A stretch of DNA of 64,000 bases, taken from NCBI GenBank assembly GCA_016125425.1, contig WGLT01000012.1, positions 62,001 to 126,000 of the forward strand, written 5' to 3'. Every line of letters begins with the position of its first letter. Within the stretch, counting starts at the first letter, position 1. The notes beneath the pieces are model-generated. The model made no database searches. It worked only from the letters and a program-made list of their open reading frames with translations, and had not been told where the DNA came from. A program made the position numbers and the translations under genes. This stretch comes from Alphaproteobacteria bacterium (lineage in GTDB: Bacteria > Pseudomonadota > Alphaproteobacteria > Caulobacterales > Parvularculaceae). This document shows, one piece after another, positions 18,207-27,610 of the stretch.

Positions 18207-18647
18207 ATGGACCACCTGATCCTTCGCGTCCTGACGAAAATGTTCTTCGCGCCGATCCTGCTGTTCGCGCTTTATGTGCAGTTTCACGGCGATTTCGGGC
18301 CGGGCGGCGGCTTTCAGGCGGGCGTCATCTTCGCGGTGGCGTTCATTCTGCACGCGCTCGGATTTGGGCTCGAGGCGACGCGCCGCGTCATGCCGCCGCG
18401 CGCGCTGCTTTTCGGCATGGTGATCGGGCTTTTGTTTTACACCGGAACGGGCGCCGCGATGATGGCGCTCGGCGGAAATCTGCTGGACTATGAGCAGATC
18501 GCCCCGCATTCGACCCATCACGCCGGACAGCACTGGGGAATTTTCCTCGTCGAGTTCGGGGTCGGGCTCTGCGTCGCCTCGACCATGCTGATGATCTTCT
18601 ACCATTTCGCCGGGCGCGAGCCCGAAATCGATTCCGAGGATTGGTGA
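18207..18647 (+). CDS. mrpB: Mrp-type Na+/H+ antiporter subunit B
   Basis: 146 residues with four membrane helices. The motif FHGDFGPGGGFQAGVIFA is diagnostic for the MrpB/MnhB family. The C-terminal helix ends FYHFAGREPE. It overlaps mrpC by one base. Confidence 0.93.
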   Translation: MDHLILRVLTKMFFAPILLFALYVQFHGDFGPGGGFQAGVIFAVAFILHALGFGLEATRRVMPPRALLFGMVIGLLFYTGTGAAMMALGGNLLDYEQIAPHSTHHAGQHWGIFLVEFGVGLCVASTMLMIFYHFAGREPEIDSEDW

Positions 18648-19327
18648 TGGCGCTCGATTTCATTCTCGAACGCTACAATTATTGGATCTTCATCGTGCTG
18701 ATGATGACGGGGCTTTACGTCGTCATCTCGCGCGGCAATCTGGTGAAGAAGCTGATCGGGCTCAATCTCTTCCAGACGTCGGTTTTCATCTATTACATCT
18801 CGATCGGAAAGATCGCGGGCGGCACGGCGCCGATCATTATTGACGGCGAGGAGGGCGCGCACGGCGCGGCCGGACACGCCGGGGCGGGCGCAGACGCGCC
18901 GGCCGGGGGGCTGCACGACACGGCGTCCGGCGCCGCAAACGGGATCGATGCGGACGCCCTCGCGAATGCGGGCGGGCGGGGCGCGGACGCGCCCGGCCTG
19001 CATGATGCGCCGTCGGCGAATCCGCCGCTGGCCCGGCCGGCGCCCGAACATGTCGAAAGCGCCATGCGATTTGAGGCCGGCGGCGCCCATCATGACGCGG
19101 CCGCGCATGCCGCGAACGCGATCCATCAGGCGACGGACGTTATCTATACGAATCCGCTGCCGCACGTTCTCATCCTCACCGCCATTGTCGTCGGCGTCGC
19201 GACGACGGCGGTGGGCCTCGCGCTCGCCGTGCGCATTCGCGAGGCTTACGGCACGATCGAGGAAGACGAACTCGAAGCCGCCGACGACATCGCCGAATTC
19301 GGCCATGAAATGGCGAAAGGGATCTGA
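18647..19327 (+). CDS. mrpC: Mrp-type Na+/H+ antiporter subunit C with a large inserted loop
   Basis: 226 residues, about twice the usual MrpC (NuoK-like) length of roughly 115. The three expected helices are present: residues 10-28, 36-57 and 170-195, with the conserved end YGTIEEDELE. Between helix 2 (GKIAGGTAPIIIDG, to 67) and helix 3 (from about 164, YTNPLPHVLILTA) lies an inserted stretch of about 97 residues rich in Ala, Gly, Asp and His with at least nine His. Reading frame and flanking motifs are intact, so this is a loop insertion, not a frameshift. The start is ATG 18647; upstream in-frame TTG and GTG codons are less likely. Confidence 0.9.
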   Translation: MALDFILERYNYWIFIVLMMTGLYVVISRGNLVKKLIGLNLFQTSVFIYYISIGKIAGGTAPIIIDGEEGAHGAAGHAGAGADAPAGGLHDTASGAANGIDADALANAGGRGADAPGLHDAPSANPPLARPAPEHVESAMRFEAGGAHHDAAAHAANAIHQATDVIYTNPLPHVLILTAIVVGVATTAVGLALAVRIREAYGTIEEDELEAADDIAEFGHEMAKGI

Positions 19328-19365
19328 GATGGCGGGGGCGCTCTCCAGGCGACGGGCGGGATCGT

Positions 19366-19384
19366 CTCCCCTTGCGAAGGGGAG
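19366..19384. repeat. Short GC-rich inverted repeat between mrpC and mrpD
   Basis: CTCCCCTT and AAGGGGAG flank a GCG loop, a perfect eight-base stem. It lies in a 162-base gap in an otherwise tightly overlapping operon and resembles other CTCCCC inverted repeats here (45276-45295, 51628-51653). It may be a small dispersed palindromic element or an RNA hairpin that adjusts mrpD expression. Confidence 0.5.
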
Positions 19385-19489
19385 GGCGAGAGCGGGGGCC
19401 GGCCGGCCCTTGGCGCGGCCGCCGCAAGCGGAAGGAATTTCTCTCTTTTCCGGCGACAGCCATGGCGCGGCGGCGCGGGGCGGGCGCCG

Positions 19490-20992
19490 ATGACTCTCGC
19501 CGCGCAGCTTCCCGCTTTGCCGGTCATCGTCCCGCTGGTCGCGGCGCCGTTCACGCTGCTGTTCAAGCCGGGGCGCGCGCCCTGGGCCTGGGCGAGCCTC
19601 ATCTCCTGGATCATTTTCGCCGCCTGCGCCGCGATCGTCGCCCATGTCGCCAATGCGGGCGTTGTTTCCTATCACCTCGGCGGCTGGCCGCCGCCCATCG
19701 GAATCGAATACCGGATCGATCTGGCGAACGCGCTGGTGCTTGCGCTTGTCTCGGGCGTTGCGGCGGTGGTCTTTCCCTTCGCCTATCAAAGCGTGAAGGC
19801 CGAGATCGACGAGCGCCAGTCGCCTTATTTTTACGGCGCGATGCTGATCTGCCTGACGGGGCTCCTCGGCGTTACGATCACGGGAGACGCCTTCAACGTC
19901 TTCGTGTTTCTTGAGATCGCGTCGCTGTCTTCCTACGCGCTCGTCGCCATGGGCGCGCGGCGCGACCGGCGCGCGCTCACCGCCGCGTTCAACTATCTCG
20001 TCATGGGCACGATCGGCGCGACCTTTTTCGTGATCGGTCTCGGGCTTCTCTATCAGGCGACCGGCACGCTCAACATGGCCGATCTGCACGACAGGCTTGT
20101 CGGGCAGGACAACCGCATGGTCGAGGCGGGATTCGCCTTCATCATGATCGGCATCGGGCTGAAGCTCGCCATGTTCCCGATGCATTTGTGGCTGCCCAAC
20201 GCCTACGCCTACGCGCCTTCGGCCGTCTCCGCCTTCATCGCCGCGACCTCGACCAAGGTCGCTGTTTATGTGCTTATCCGTTTCTTCTTCACCGTTTTCG
20301 GCCTCGACTTTCCGTTTCTTCACGTCGCTTTCGCCTGGACGCTTTTGCCGGTCGGCGTCATCGGCATGTTCTTCGCCTCGATCGTCGCGGTCTTCCAGGA
20401 AGACGTAAAGCGGATGCTGGCCTATTCTTCGGTCGCGCAGATCGGCTACATGCTGCTCGGCGTCTCCTTCGGCACGCAGGAAGGGCTCGCCGCCGCGCTC
20501 GTTCACCTTGTCAATCACGGCCTGATGAAAGGCGCGCTCTTCATGGCGGCGGCCTGCGTTTTCTTCCGTCTCGGCGATCACCGCTGCCGCGCCTATGAGG
20601 GCCTCGCGCGGCGCATGCCGTTCACGACTTGGGCCTTCATCATTTCGGGGCTGTCGCTTGTCGGCGTGCCGGGCACGGTCGGCTTCATTTCGAAATGGTA
20701 TCTGATCGAGGCGTCGATCGAAGCGCACCGGGTCTGGGCCGGTTTCCTCGTCGTGCTCTCCTCTCTGCTTGCGGTCGTCTATGTCGGCCGCATCATCGAG
20801 CTGATGGTCCTGCGTCCGCCGCCGAAGGACGGCCCGCTCGCAGGCGAAATCAGAGAGGCGCCGCTCTCCATGATCATTCCGATGTGGGCGCTCGTCGCAG
20901 CGAATGTCTATTTCGGATTCCGAACCGGTTTGACGGCGGGGCTCGCCGATCAGGCGGCCGCTGCCCTGATGTCTTCGGCGGGAGGCGGCTGA
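19490..20992 (+). CDS. mrpD: Mrp-type antiporter subunit D (proton-pumping, NuoM/N-like), first copy
   Basis: 500 residues, about 14 membrane helices. The Nqo/MrpD core is clear: FVFLEIASLSSYALVA with the key Glu, then GLKLAMFPMHLWLPNAYAYA with the conserved Lys and HLWLPNA, and MLAYSSVAQIGYML. This is the antiporter/proton-translocating module. The gene begins after a 162-base gap and overlaps the next gene by one base. Confidence 0.92.
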   Translation: MTLAAQLPALPVIVPLVAAPFTLLFKPGRAPWAWASLISWIIFAACAAIVAHVANAGVVSYHLGGWPPPIGIEYRIDLANALVLALVSGVAAVVFPFAYQSVKAEIDERQSPYFYGAMLICLTGLLGVTITGDAFNVFVFLEIASLSSYALVAMGARRDRRALTAAFNYLVMGTIGATFFVIGLGLLYQATGTLNMADLHDRLVGQDNRMVEAGFAFIMIGIGLKLAMFPMHLWLPNAYAYAPSAVSAFIAATSTKVAVYVLIRFFFTVFGLDFPFLHVAFAWTLLPVGVIGMFFASIVAVFQEDVKRMLAYSSVAQIGYMLLGVSFGTQEGLAAALVHLVNHGLMKGALFMAAACVFFRLGDHRCRAYEGLARRMPFTTWAFIISGLSLVGVPGTVGFISKWYLIEASIEAHRVWAGFLVVLSSLLAVVYVGRIIELMVLRPPPKDGPLAGEIREAPLSMIIPMWALVAANVYFGFRTGLTAGLADQAAAALMSSAGGG

Positions 20993-22500
20993 TGATCTCT
21001 CCCGAACTCGCGCTGCCCCTCGCCGTCGTCGTTCCGCTGATCGGCTTTTTCGCGATCTGGGCGCTCGACAAACATCCGAATCTGCGCGAAGGCGCGACCA
21101 TTCTCACGGGGGTCATCCTCCTTATCCTGACGATTTCGGTCTTTGAGGCCGTCGCCGGCGGCGCGCGGCCGTCCGTGTTCGCATTCGACGTCATTGTCGG
21201 TCTGCCGATCGCGTTCTCAGCCGAGCCGCTCGGCGCGCTGTTCGGCGTCGTGGCTTCGGGGCTGTGGCTCGTCAACTCTTTCTATTCGATCGGCTATATG
21301 CGCGGCGCGGGCGAAAAGAACCAGACGCGCTTCTACATGGCGTTCGCCGTCGCGATCTCCTCGGCCATGGGCGTCGCCTATGCGCAAAATCTGTTCACGC
21401 TGTTCATCTTCTACGAGATCTTGACGCTTTCGACCGTGCCGCTCGTCACGCATAAGGGCGACGATGCGGCGCGCCGGAGCGGGCGGATTTATCTCGGCGT
21501 TCTGCTCGGCACGTCGATCGGGCTGTTTCTGCCGGCGATCGTGTGGACCTATGCGATCGCGGGCTCGTCGGATTTCGTTCCCGGAGGCCTTCTGGCCCGA
21601 CATGTCGATCAGGCGGGGCCGGTCGCCGGCGTGTTGCTCGCGCTATATGCTTTCGGCGTCGGCAAGGCGGCCCTGATGCCGGTTCATCCATGGCTGCCCA
21701 ACGCCATGGTCGCGCCGACTCCGGTTTCGGCCTTCCTGCACGCGGTCGCCGTCGTCAAGGCGGGCGTTTTCGCGATCCTGAAAATCTCCGTGTATATTTT
21801 CGGCGTCGATTTCCTCGCGACGACGGGGGCGGGCAAGCCGATCCTTTACGTCGCCGGCGCCTCGATCATCCTCGCTTCGGCGATCGCGATGAAAAAGGAC
21901 AATCTGAAAGCCCGGCTCGCCTATTCGACCGTCTCGCAGCTCTCCTATGTGACCATGGGCGCGATGCTGGCCTCGTCCATGGGCGTGGCGGGCGGCGCCT
22001 TCCAGATCGCGGCGCATGCGCTTGCGAAGATCACGCTCTTCATGTGCGCGGGCGCGATCTATGTCGGCGCGCACAAAAACAATGTCTCGGAGATGCGCGG
22101 CCTCGGCCGCGTCATGCCGGTGACGTTCGGCGCGTTCACGATCGCCGCGCTGTCGATCGTCGGCCTGCCGCCGCTCGCCGGCTCCTGGCCGAAATTTCTG
22201 TTGATGATCGGCGCGGCGGATGCGGGCGAACGCTGGGCGATCGCGGTTCTCGTTCTCTCCTCGATTCTCAATGTCGTCTATTTGCTCGGCGTGCCGGCGC
22301 AGGCCTTTTATCTGGCGCCCGCGCCGACCGGCGTGAAATCGCGCGGCGCCGGCCCGGAACCGATCGACTGGGGCGCGGTGAAAGAGGCGCCGCTGCTGTG
22401 CGTCCTGCCGCCGGTTCTGACCGCCGCGGGCGCGCTGCTTCTCTTTTTCTTCGCCGATCCGCTGTTTTGTTTTCTCGCCCCGCTCGCAGGAGGCGGCTGA
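20992..22500 (+). CDS. Mrp-type antiporter subunit D-like, second copy
   Basis: 502 residues, about 14 helices. MrpD/NuoM-like: LFIFYEILTLSTVPLV, then GKAALMPVHPWLPNAMVAPT and LKARLAYSTVSQLSYV. It starts at ATG 20992, sharing one base with the mrpD stop. A second antiporter-like subunit follows in place of the N-terminal part of MrpA, which is otherwise absent from this operon. Confidence 0.9.
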   Translation: MISPELALPLAVVVPLIGFFAIWALDKHPNLREGATILTGVILLILTISVFEAVAGGARPSVFAFDVIVGLPIAFSAEPLGALFGVVASGLWLVNSFYSIGYMRGAGEKNQTRFYMAFAVAISSAMGVAYAQNLFTLFIFYEILTLSTVPLVTHKGDDAARRSGRIYLGVLLGTSIGLFLPAIVWTYAIAGSSDFVPGGLLARHVDQAGPVAGVLLALYAFGVGKAALMPVHPWLPNAMVAPTPVSAFLHAVAVVKAGVFAILKISVYIFGVDFLATTGAGKPILYVAGASIILASAIAMKKDNLKARLAYSTVSQLSYVTMGAMLASSMGVAGGAFQIAAHALAKITLFMCAGAIYVGAHKNNVSEMRGLGRVMPVTFGAFTIAALSIVGLPPLAGSWPKFLLMIGAADAGERWAIAVLVLSSILNVVYLLGVPAQAFYLAPAPTGVKSRGAGPEPIDWGAVKEAPLLCVLPPVLTAAGALLLFFFADPLFCFLAPLAGGG

Positions 22501-22802
22501 TGACCGACATGCACGCGCAAAAATCCGACGACAAAGGCTGGGCCGACAGCCCCGGCTTCCGCCGCCTGGTCGTCGCGGTTCTCGTCATCGGCGCGCTCGT
22601 TTCGGCCGCGCTCGGCTTTCTTCCCGCATTCCACAAGGAAGAGCTTCACTTTCCGACCGAAGGCAGCCCGTTCCCGACCGAGGAGATTCCGGTCTTTTTC
22701 GCGGTTTTCGGCTTTCTCGCCTTCAGCTTCATCGTGCTCGCCGGCCAGCATTTGCGCAAACTCGTGATGCGCGAGGAAAGGTATTACGATGAGCGCGAAT
22801 AG
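22500..22802 (+). CDS. Small two-helix membrane protein in the mrp operon
   Basis: 100 residues. Two membrane helices (about 22-45 and 63-85) flank a short loop with a repeated FPTEGSPFPTEE motif. It overlaps the gene before by one base and the gene after by 14 bases. I do not recognise a named family; genes of this type accompany MrpD-rich antiporter operons, so it is probably an accessory subunit. Confidence 0.7.
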   Translation: MTDMHAQKSDDKGWADSPGFRRLVVAVLVIGALVSAALGFLPAFHKEELHFPTEGSPFPTEEIPVFFAVFGFLAFSFIVLAGQHLRKLVMREERYYDERE

Positions 22803-24558
22803 TTTTCTCGCCGCCCTGCTGATCAATCCGGCGACGATCCTGACCGTCGGCGCCGCGCTCGCCGCGCTCTTGCCGGATTCGCGCGCGGGGCTGCGCCGGC
22901 CGTTCGCGCTCGTCTTCCTGGCTTTCTCGGCCGTCGAGCTGGCGCGCCTCGGACTGGGGGATTACGGCGCGCTGACGCTGTTCGGCGCGCCGGCGACGAT
23001 GATCCGTCTCGATCCGCTGTCGCGCATCTTCGCCGTCGTCTTTCATATCGCGGCGGGTCTCAACATCGTCTACGCTTGGCATGACCGCTCGCGCATGACG
23101 GTATTCGCGAGCCTCGCCTATCCGGCGGCGGCCATCGGCGGGGTCCTCGCCGGCGATCTCGTCACGCTCTTCGTCTGGTGGGAGATGACCGCCGTCATTT
23201 CGGCGCTGCTCGTCTTTGCGAGCGGGACGCGCGCGAGCTTCACCGCCGGCATGCGCTATCTGGCGATCCAGATTCTGTCGGGCGTCCTGCTCCTCGGCGG
23301 CGTCGCGCTGCTATTCGCCGAGACGCATTCCTTCGCCTTCGGGCCTATTCCGCTGCGCGACGGGGCGGGCGATATCCGCCTCTCCGCGCTCCTCGTCTTC
23401 CTCGGTTTCGGCGTCAAATCGGCCTTCCCGCTGCTGCATAACTGGGTGCAGGACGCTTACCCGAAATCGACCATTTCAGGGACAATTGTACTTTCCATAT
23501 TCACGACCAAGCTCGCCGTTTACGCTTTGGCGAGAAGTTTCGCCGGCGAGCCCTCGCTGTTGTGGATCGGCGCGATCATGACGCTTTTCCCGATCTTCTT
23601 CGCGCTGATCGAGAACGATCTGAGAAAGGTGCTTTGCTATTCGATCAACAACCAGGTCGGATTCATGGTGGTCGGCGTCGGCGTCGGCACGGCGAGCGCC
23701 GTCAACGGCGCGGTCGGCTACGCTTTCTGCAACATCATCTTCGAAAGCCTTTTGTTCATGGCCGTCGGCGCGGCGATGTACCGGACGGGAACATCGAAGG
23801 CGACCGAACTCGGCGGGCTATACCGCACCATGCCGCTGACGATGATCTTCTGCCTCATCGGCGCGCTGTCGATTTCGGCTTTTCCGCTTTTTGCGGGCTT
23901 CGTCACCAAGGGTCTCATCATCGACGGCGTCGCCGAACAGCGCCATTTCTGGATCTGGCTCGCGCTTCTTTTCGCCTCGGCGGGCGTGCTCGAACATGCG
24001 GGAATCAAGATTCCCTATTTCACTTTTTTCGCCCATGACAGCGGCAAAAGGCCGAAGGAAGCCCCGCCGATGATGCTGCTCGCCATGACCGTTTCGGCGA
24101 TCCTGTGCGTCGGCATCGGGATTTATCCGAAACCGCTCTACGCGCTTTTGCCCTATCAATCGGCGATCGCCGATTACGCGCCCTATTCGCTCTATCATAT
24201 CTTGGAGCAGAGCCAGCTTCTTCTCTGGGCGGTGCTCGCTTTCGCGCTGCTCGTGCTGTTCCGGCTCTATCCGCCGGAGGTCCCTTCAACCAATCTCGAT
24301 ACGGACTGGTTCTGGCGCGTGCCCGGACGGCGCATGCTCGCCTGGGCGGCCGGCGTCGCGCAGGCGCTGTGGGGATTTGCATGGGGCGTGTTCACGCGCC
24401 GGCTCGACCGCTTTATCGCGCGCGTTTACGCCGTACACGGACCGGAAGGATCGCTGGCGCGCTCATGGCCGATCGGGTTCATGGCGCTTGCGACTGCGAT
24501 CGTGCTCGGTCTTGCGCTTGTGCTCGCCTTCATTTCAAAACTGATAAGCAATACTTAA
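22789..24558 (+). CDS. Mrp-type antiporter subunit D-like, third copy
   Basis: 589 residues. The core has LVTLFVWWEMTAVISALLVF (key Glu), GFGVKSAFPLLHNWVQDAYP (conserved Lys and HNW) and DLRKVLCYSINNQVGFMVVG. The C-terminal extension after about residue 480 adds a hydrophilic segment and another helix, reminiscent of NuoL-type subunits. With two other D-like subunits this operon has three antiporter-like modules but no full-length MrpA. It is the last gene of the operon. Confidence 0.9.
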   Translation: MSANSFLAALLINPATILTVGAALAALLPDSRAGLRRPFALVFLAFSAVELARLGLGDYGALTLFGAPATMIRLDPLSRIFAVVFHIAAGLNIVYAWHDRSRMTVFASLAYPAAAIGGVLAGDLVTLFVWWEMTAVISALLVFASGTRASFTAGMRYLAIQILSGVLLLGGVALLFAETHSFAFGPIPLRDGAGDIRLSALLVFLGFGVKSAFPLLHNWVQDAYPKSTISGTIVLSIFTTKLAVYALARSFAGEPSLLWIGAIMTLFPIFFALIENDLRKVLCYSINNQVGFMVVGVGVGTASAVNGAVGYAFCNIIFESLLFMAVGAAMYRTGTSKATELGGLYRTMPLTMIFCLIGALSISAFPLFAGFVTKGLIIDGVAEQRHFWIWLALLFASAGVLEHAGIKIPYFTFFAHDSGKRPKEAPPMMLLAMTVSAILCVGIGIYPKPLYALLPYQSAIADYAPYSLYHILEQSQLLLWAVLAFALLVLFRLYPPEVPSTNLDTDWFWRVPGRRMLAWAAGVAQALWGFAWGVFTRRLDRFIARVYAVHGPEGSLARSWPIGFMALATAIVLGLALVLAFISKLISNT

Positions 24559-24582
24559 GGTTAACGATATAGAATTTGTAAA

Positions 24583-24603
24583 GGATAAGTCCGAGACTTA
24601 TCC
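24583..24603. promoter_or_regulatory. Perfect inverted repeat with DnaA-box-like arms
   Basis: GGATAAGTC and GACTTATCC flank a CGA spacer: nine-base perfect arms. The right arm runs into TTATCCACC, which differs from the DnaA box (TTATCCACA) at the last base. A TATAGA sequence lies at 24568-24573. It stands 77 bases before a gene whose product is a DnaA DNA-binding domain, so autoregulation is plausible. There is no T-tract, which argues against a terminator. Confidence 0.5.
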
Positions 24604-24679
24604 ACCCCCTCCGCCGTGGCGTTAGATTCGGAGCCATGATGACAAAGTCCCGGAAGGGACGCGACGACGGAGTATTCGC

Positions 24680-25099
24680 ATGCCGCCGGCCGGACCGAAC
24701 CCGCGCCTTCCCATGCTTCTCGGCCTCATCGCCATGGAGGCGATGCAGGTTTCGGCGGACGCCTTCAAGGTCACGCTGTTTGATCTGCAATCGAAAAAGC
24801 GCTCGCGCGCGCCCGTCGCGATGGCGCGCCAGATCGCGATGTATCTTGCGCATGTCGTCGGCGGCCTCTCGACGGCGGAAGTCTCGCAGGCCTTCGAGCG
24901 CAACAAATCGACGGTCACCCACGCCTGCCACATCGTCGAAGACCGCCGCGACAGCCCCTTTTTCGACCGCGAGATCGCAAGGCTGGAGACGGCGCTCATC
25001 CGCCGGCTCGATCAGTCGCGCGCAAGCGTGCTGATGCAGGGCGGGTTTGCGTCAGCGCGGCTGCGCCTGCGGCGCAATCTCGAAAAGAAAGGGGCGTAG
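24680..25099 (+). CDS. Stand-alone DnaA domain IV (helix-turn-helix) protein
   Basis: 139 residues, consisting almost entirely of the DnaA C-terminal DNA-binding domain: APVAMARQIAMYLAHVV, then GLSTAEVSQAFERNKSTVTH, then ACHIVEDRR. This is the domain that reads DnaA boxes. The AAA+ ATPase part is absent, so it cannot initiate replication by itself. The start follows GGAG by seven bases. It stands alone after the mrp operon. GTA activators GafA/GafY are known to contain a DnaA-like DNA-binding domain, and a full GTA cluster lies 22 kb away, but homology to GafA is not shown. It is probably a transcription regulator. Confidence 0.8.
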   Translation: MPPAGPNPRLPMLLGLIAMEAMQVSADAFKVTLFDLQSKKRSRAPVAMARQIAMYLAHVVGGLSTAEVSQAFERNKSTVTHACHIVEDRRDSPFFDREIARLETALIRRLDQSRASVLMQGGFASARLRLRRNLEKKGA

Positions 25100-25133
25100 G
25101 CGGCGAAAGGGCGGCGCGCGGCCGGGGTTCGCG

Positions 25134-25562
25134 CTATGCGCCGCCCGCCATGCGTTCGGCCGCGATCTCGTTGATTTTCTTCACCATGGACGCAAGGCCG
25201 TTCGAACGCTGCGGCGTCAGATGCGCGTCGAGATCGAAGGGGGCGAGCGCGGCCTTCGCGTCGATGGCGCGGATCTCCGCCGGCGTCTTATCGGTATAAA
25301 GAGCGATGAGAAGCGCGACGAGGCCCTTGACGATATGCGCGTCCGAATCGCCCTTGAACGTCAGGATTTCGCGCCCGTCGCGCATCTCGGGCGCGCAGGC
25401 GAGCCAGACCTGGCTCGCGCAGCCCTTCACCTTGTGCGCGTCGTCGCGCAGCGCTTCCGGGTAAGGCTCCAGCGCGCGGCCCAGATCGATCAGATATTTG
25501 TAGCGCTCGTCCCACTCGTCGAGAAAGGCGAAATCGGCGGCGATGTCTTCGAAGTCCGGCAT
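25134..25562 (-). CDS. sufE: SufE family sulphur acceptor
   Basis: 142 residues. The active-site Cys lies in KVKGCASQVWLAC, and HIVKGLVALLIALY and NGLASMVKKI are further SufE family segments. SufE accepts persulphide sulphur from the cysteine desulphurase SufS and passes it to the SufBCD scaffold for iron-sulphur cluster assembly. No suf operon is visible here, so this is a stand-alone copy. Confidence 0.93.
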   Translation of the reverse strand: MPDFEDIAADFAFLDEWDERYKYLIDLGRALEPYPEALRDDAHKVKGCASQVWLACAPEMRDGREILTFKGDSDAHIVKGLVALLIALYTDKTPAEIRAIDAKAALAPFDLDAHLTPQRSNGLASMVKKINEIAAERMAGGA

Positions 25563-25609
25563 GGCGCCGGCATAAGCCCTTGCGCGCGCGGCGGCAATGG
25601 CGGGGCGCC

Positions 25610-27421
25610 TCAGGCGGCGCGGCGCGCGCCGACGACGCGGGCGATTTCGGCGGTCAGGCGCTCGGCGCTGACCGGCTTCGTCACATAGCCGTCAAAGCCC
25701 ATGGCGAGATAATGATCGATCTGCTGGCGCATGGCGTGCGCGGAGACGGCGATGATCGGCACATGTTCGCCTTTTGCGCGCGCGCGTTCGATCTTGCGGA
25801 TCGCCTCCATCGCCTCGACCCCGTCCATGCCGGGCATGGAGATGTCCATCAGGATGACGTCGAAACGCTCCTTCTTGAAGCGCGCGAGCGTTTCGGCGCC
25901 GTCTTCGGCGAAGGCGAGCTCGCGGCAGGCCGGGCCGATCAGCGATTGCAGCACGGCGCGGTTGACGGTGTTGTCCTCGGCGGCGAGCACGCGAAGCGCG
26001 CGGAGCGGAGAGGACGCCGGCTGCGCCGCGCCGGCGGGCTCTGCGGCCGCGGCCGAGGACGGCGCCAAGGGCAAAGGCAGGCGGGCCGTAAAAGTCGAGC
26101 CGCGCCCCGGCTCGGACGAAACGCTGATCGCCCCGCCCATGGCGTCGATAAGGCCGCGCGCGATCGAAAGGCCGAGCCCCGTGCCGCCGAAACGCCGGCT
26201 GGTCGTGGTGTCGGCCTGGCTGAAGGGCTCGAAAATGCGCTCTGTCTGTTCGCGGGTCATGCCGATCCCGGTGTCGGAGACCTTGATGACGACCTGATCG
26301 GACGCCGCGTCGGCGCGAATGCGCACGCGAACGTCGCCGCGCGCGGTGAACTTGATGGCGTTGCCGACAAGATTGTGCAGCACCTGCAGGATGCGGTGCG
26401 CGTCGCCGAGACGGGGCGTCTCGCAGCTTTCGCATTCGATTGAGAAGTCAATATTCTTTTCGCGCGCCTTGAGGGCGTGCAGGCTTTCGACCTTGCGCGC
26501 GACTTCGCCGAGCAGGAAGGGCGCTTTCTCGATCTCGATGCGGTTCGCCTCGATTTTCGAGAAGTCGAGAATGTCGTTGAGAACGGTGAGAAGGAGGTCG
26601 CCCGACTCGCGGATGATCTTCAGCTTCTGCGCCTGCTCGGGCGTGAGGTCGTCGCGGTCGAGCGCGGCGGCCATGCCGAGAACGCCGTTCATCGGCGTAC
26701 GGATTTCATGGCTCATATTGGCGAGAAAGGCCGATTTCGCCCGGTTCGCCTCCTCGGCCGCGGCCTGACGCTCGAGCGCCTGTTCGCGCGCGGCGCGCAT
26801 TTCCGCGCTGGCGTGGTAATAGCGCTTGAACGCGATATACAGATGCGCGGCGTAAACGATCGCTGCGAGCAGGATCAGCGCGGCGCCGACCCGGCCCGGA
26901 GACGAATCGGTCGCCAGCGCCCAAGCGGGCAGGCCGAAAAAATACAAAGCGTGCGGCGCGGCGGCGGCGATGAAGGTGCGGCGCTCGTGATGGAGATGCA
27001 AGGTGACGTGCAGCAGCGCGCCGGAAAGCCAGAGCATGGCGAATATTTTTCCCGGCGTGCCGTACAAGAACCACATCAGCGCCGGAAACAGCGAATAAAG
27101 GCCTGTCACCTGCACATGATCGGCGATCAGGATCGCCCAGCCGAAACGGCCCGGCGGGCGGATGCGTTTTTCATCGGCATAGGCCGCCCAGGCCAGCCAA
27201 TCGACATATTGGCTGACCAGGATGAGGGCGAACCACGCGGCGGCGACGGCAGGGCCGGCGGCGATGTCCAGCGCAATGACGGCCAGAAGGGCGATGGCGA
27301 GCCGGGTGGGAAGCTCGCGCCGGCGCGTGACGGCGGTCGCGATCAGTCCGGATAAGGACGATGCATGAGCGCCGCCGCCGTCGGCGTCGCCCGTCTGAGG
27401 CGCCAGACTCTTCACGCGCAC
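25610..27421 (-). CDS. Hybrid sensor histidine kinase with receiver domain
   Basis: 603 residues. About five to six membrane helices occupy residues 38-200 with no periplasmic sensor domain. A short coiled-coil (205-228) leads to the HisKA box ([13 protein letters not shown], His 238), N-box (GNAIKFT), G1 (DTGIGM) and G2 (GTGLGLS). After an Ala/Pro-rich linker (450-472) comes a receiver domain with phospho-acceptor Asp 526 ([11 protein letters not shown]). The gene begins at a GTG preceded by GGGGGAG. It has no adjacent response regulator, so it probably signals to a phosphotransfer protein elsewhere; the stimulus is unknown. Confidence 0.93.
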   Translation of the reverse strand: MRVKSLAPQTGDADGGGAHASSLSGLIATAVTRRRELPTRLAIALLAVIALDIAAGPAVAAAWFALILVSQYVDWLAWAAYADEKRIRPPGRFGWAILIADHVQVTGLYSLFPALMWFLYGTPGKIFAMLWLSGALLHVTLHLHHERRTFIAAAAPHALYFFGLPAWALATDSSPGRVGAALILLAAIVYAAHLYIAFKRYYHASAEMRAAREQALERQAAAEEANRAKSAFLANMSHEIRTPMNGVLGMAAALDRDDLTPEQAQKLKIIRESGDLLLTVLNDILDFSKIEANRIEIEKAPFLLGEVARKVESLHALKAREKNIDFSIECESCETPRLGDAHRILQVLHNLVGNAIKFTARGDVRVRIRADAASDQVVIKVSDTGIGMTREQTERIFEPFSQADTTTSRRFGGTGLGLSIARGLIDAMGGAISVSSEPGRGSTFTARLPLPLAPSSAAAAEPAGAAQPASSPLRALRVLAAEDNTVNRAVLQSLIGPACRELAFAEDGAETLARFKKERFDVILMDISMPGMDGVEAMEAIRKIERARAKGEHVPIIAVSAHAMRQQIDHYLAMGFDGYVTKPVSAERLTAEIARVVGARRAA

Positions 27422-27610
27422 TTAACTCCCCCGCACGGCTTCCCGACGGCGAAAGGCTAGGCCGATCTGGTTAAGCGCCGCCTGCGCGGTTTATTAAAAT
27501 TTGAAGCGTTTCGCCCCCGCGCCGCCCCCGCCGGGCGCGCCCGGACGCGCGCCGCGTTCTCGCGGCGCGCGCCGGAGAGGTCGCGCAGGGAAAGCAGGAG
27601 GAGCGGGCCG

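Noticed and set aside
19329-19493. Small open frame between mrpC and mrpD
   Set aside because: Its sequence is basic and low-complexity, overlaps the inverted repeat and has no family likeness; the gap is better read as non-coding.
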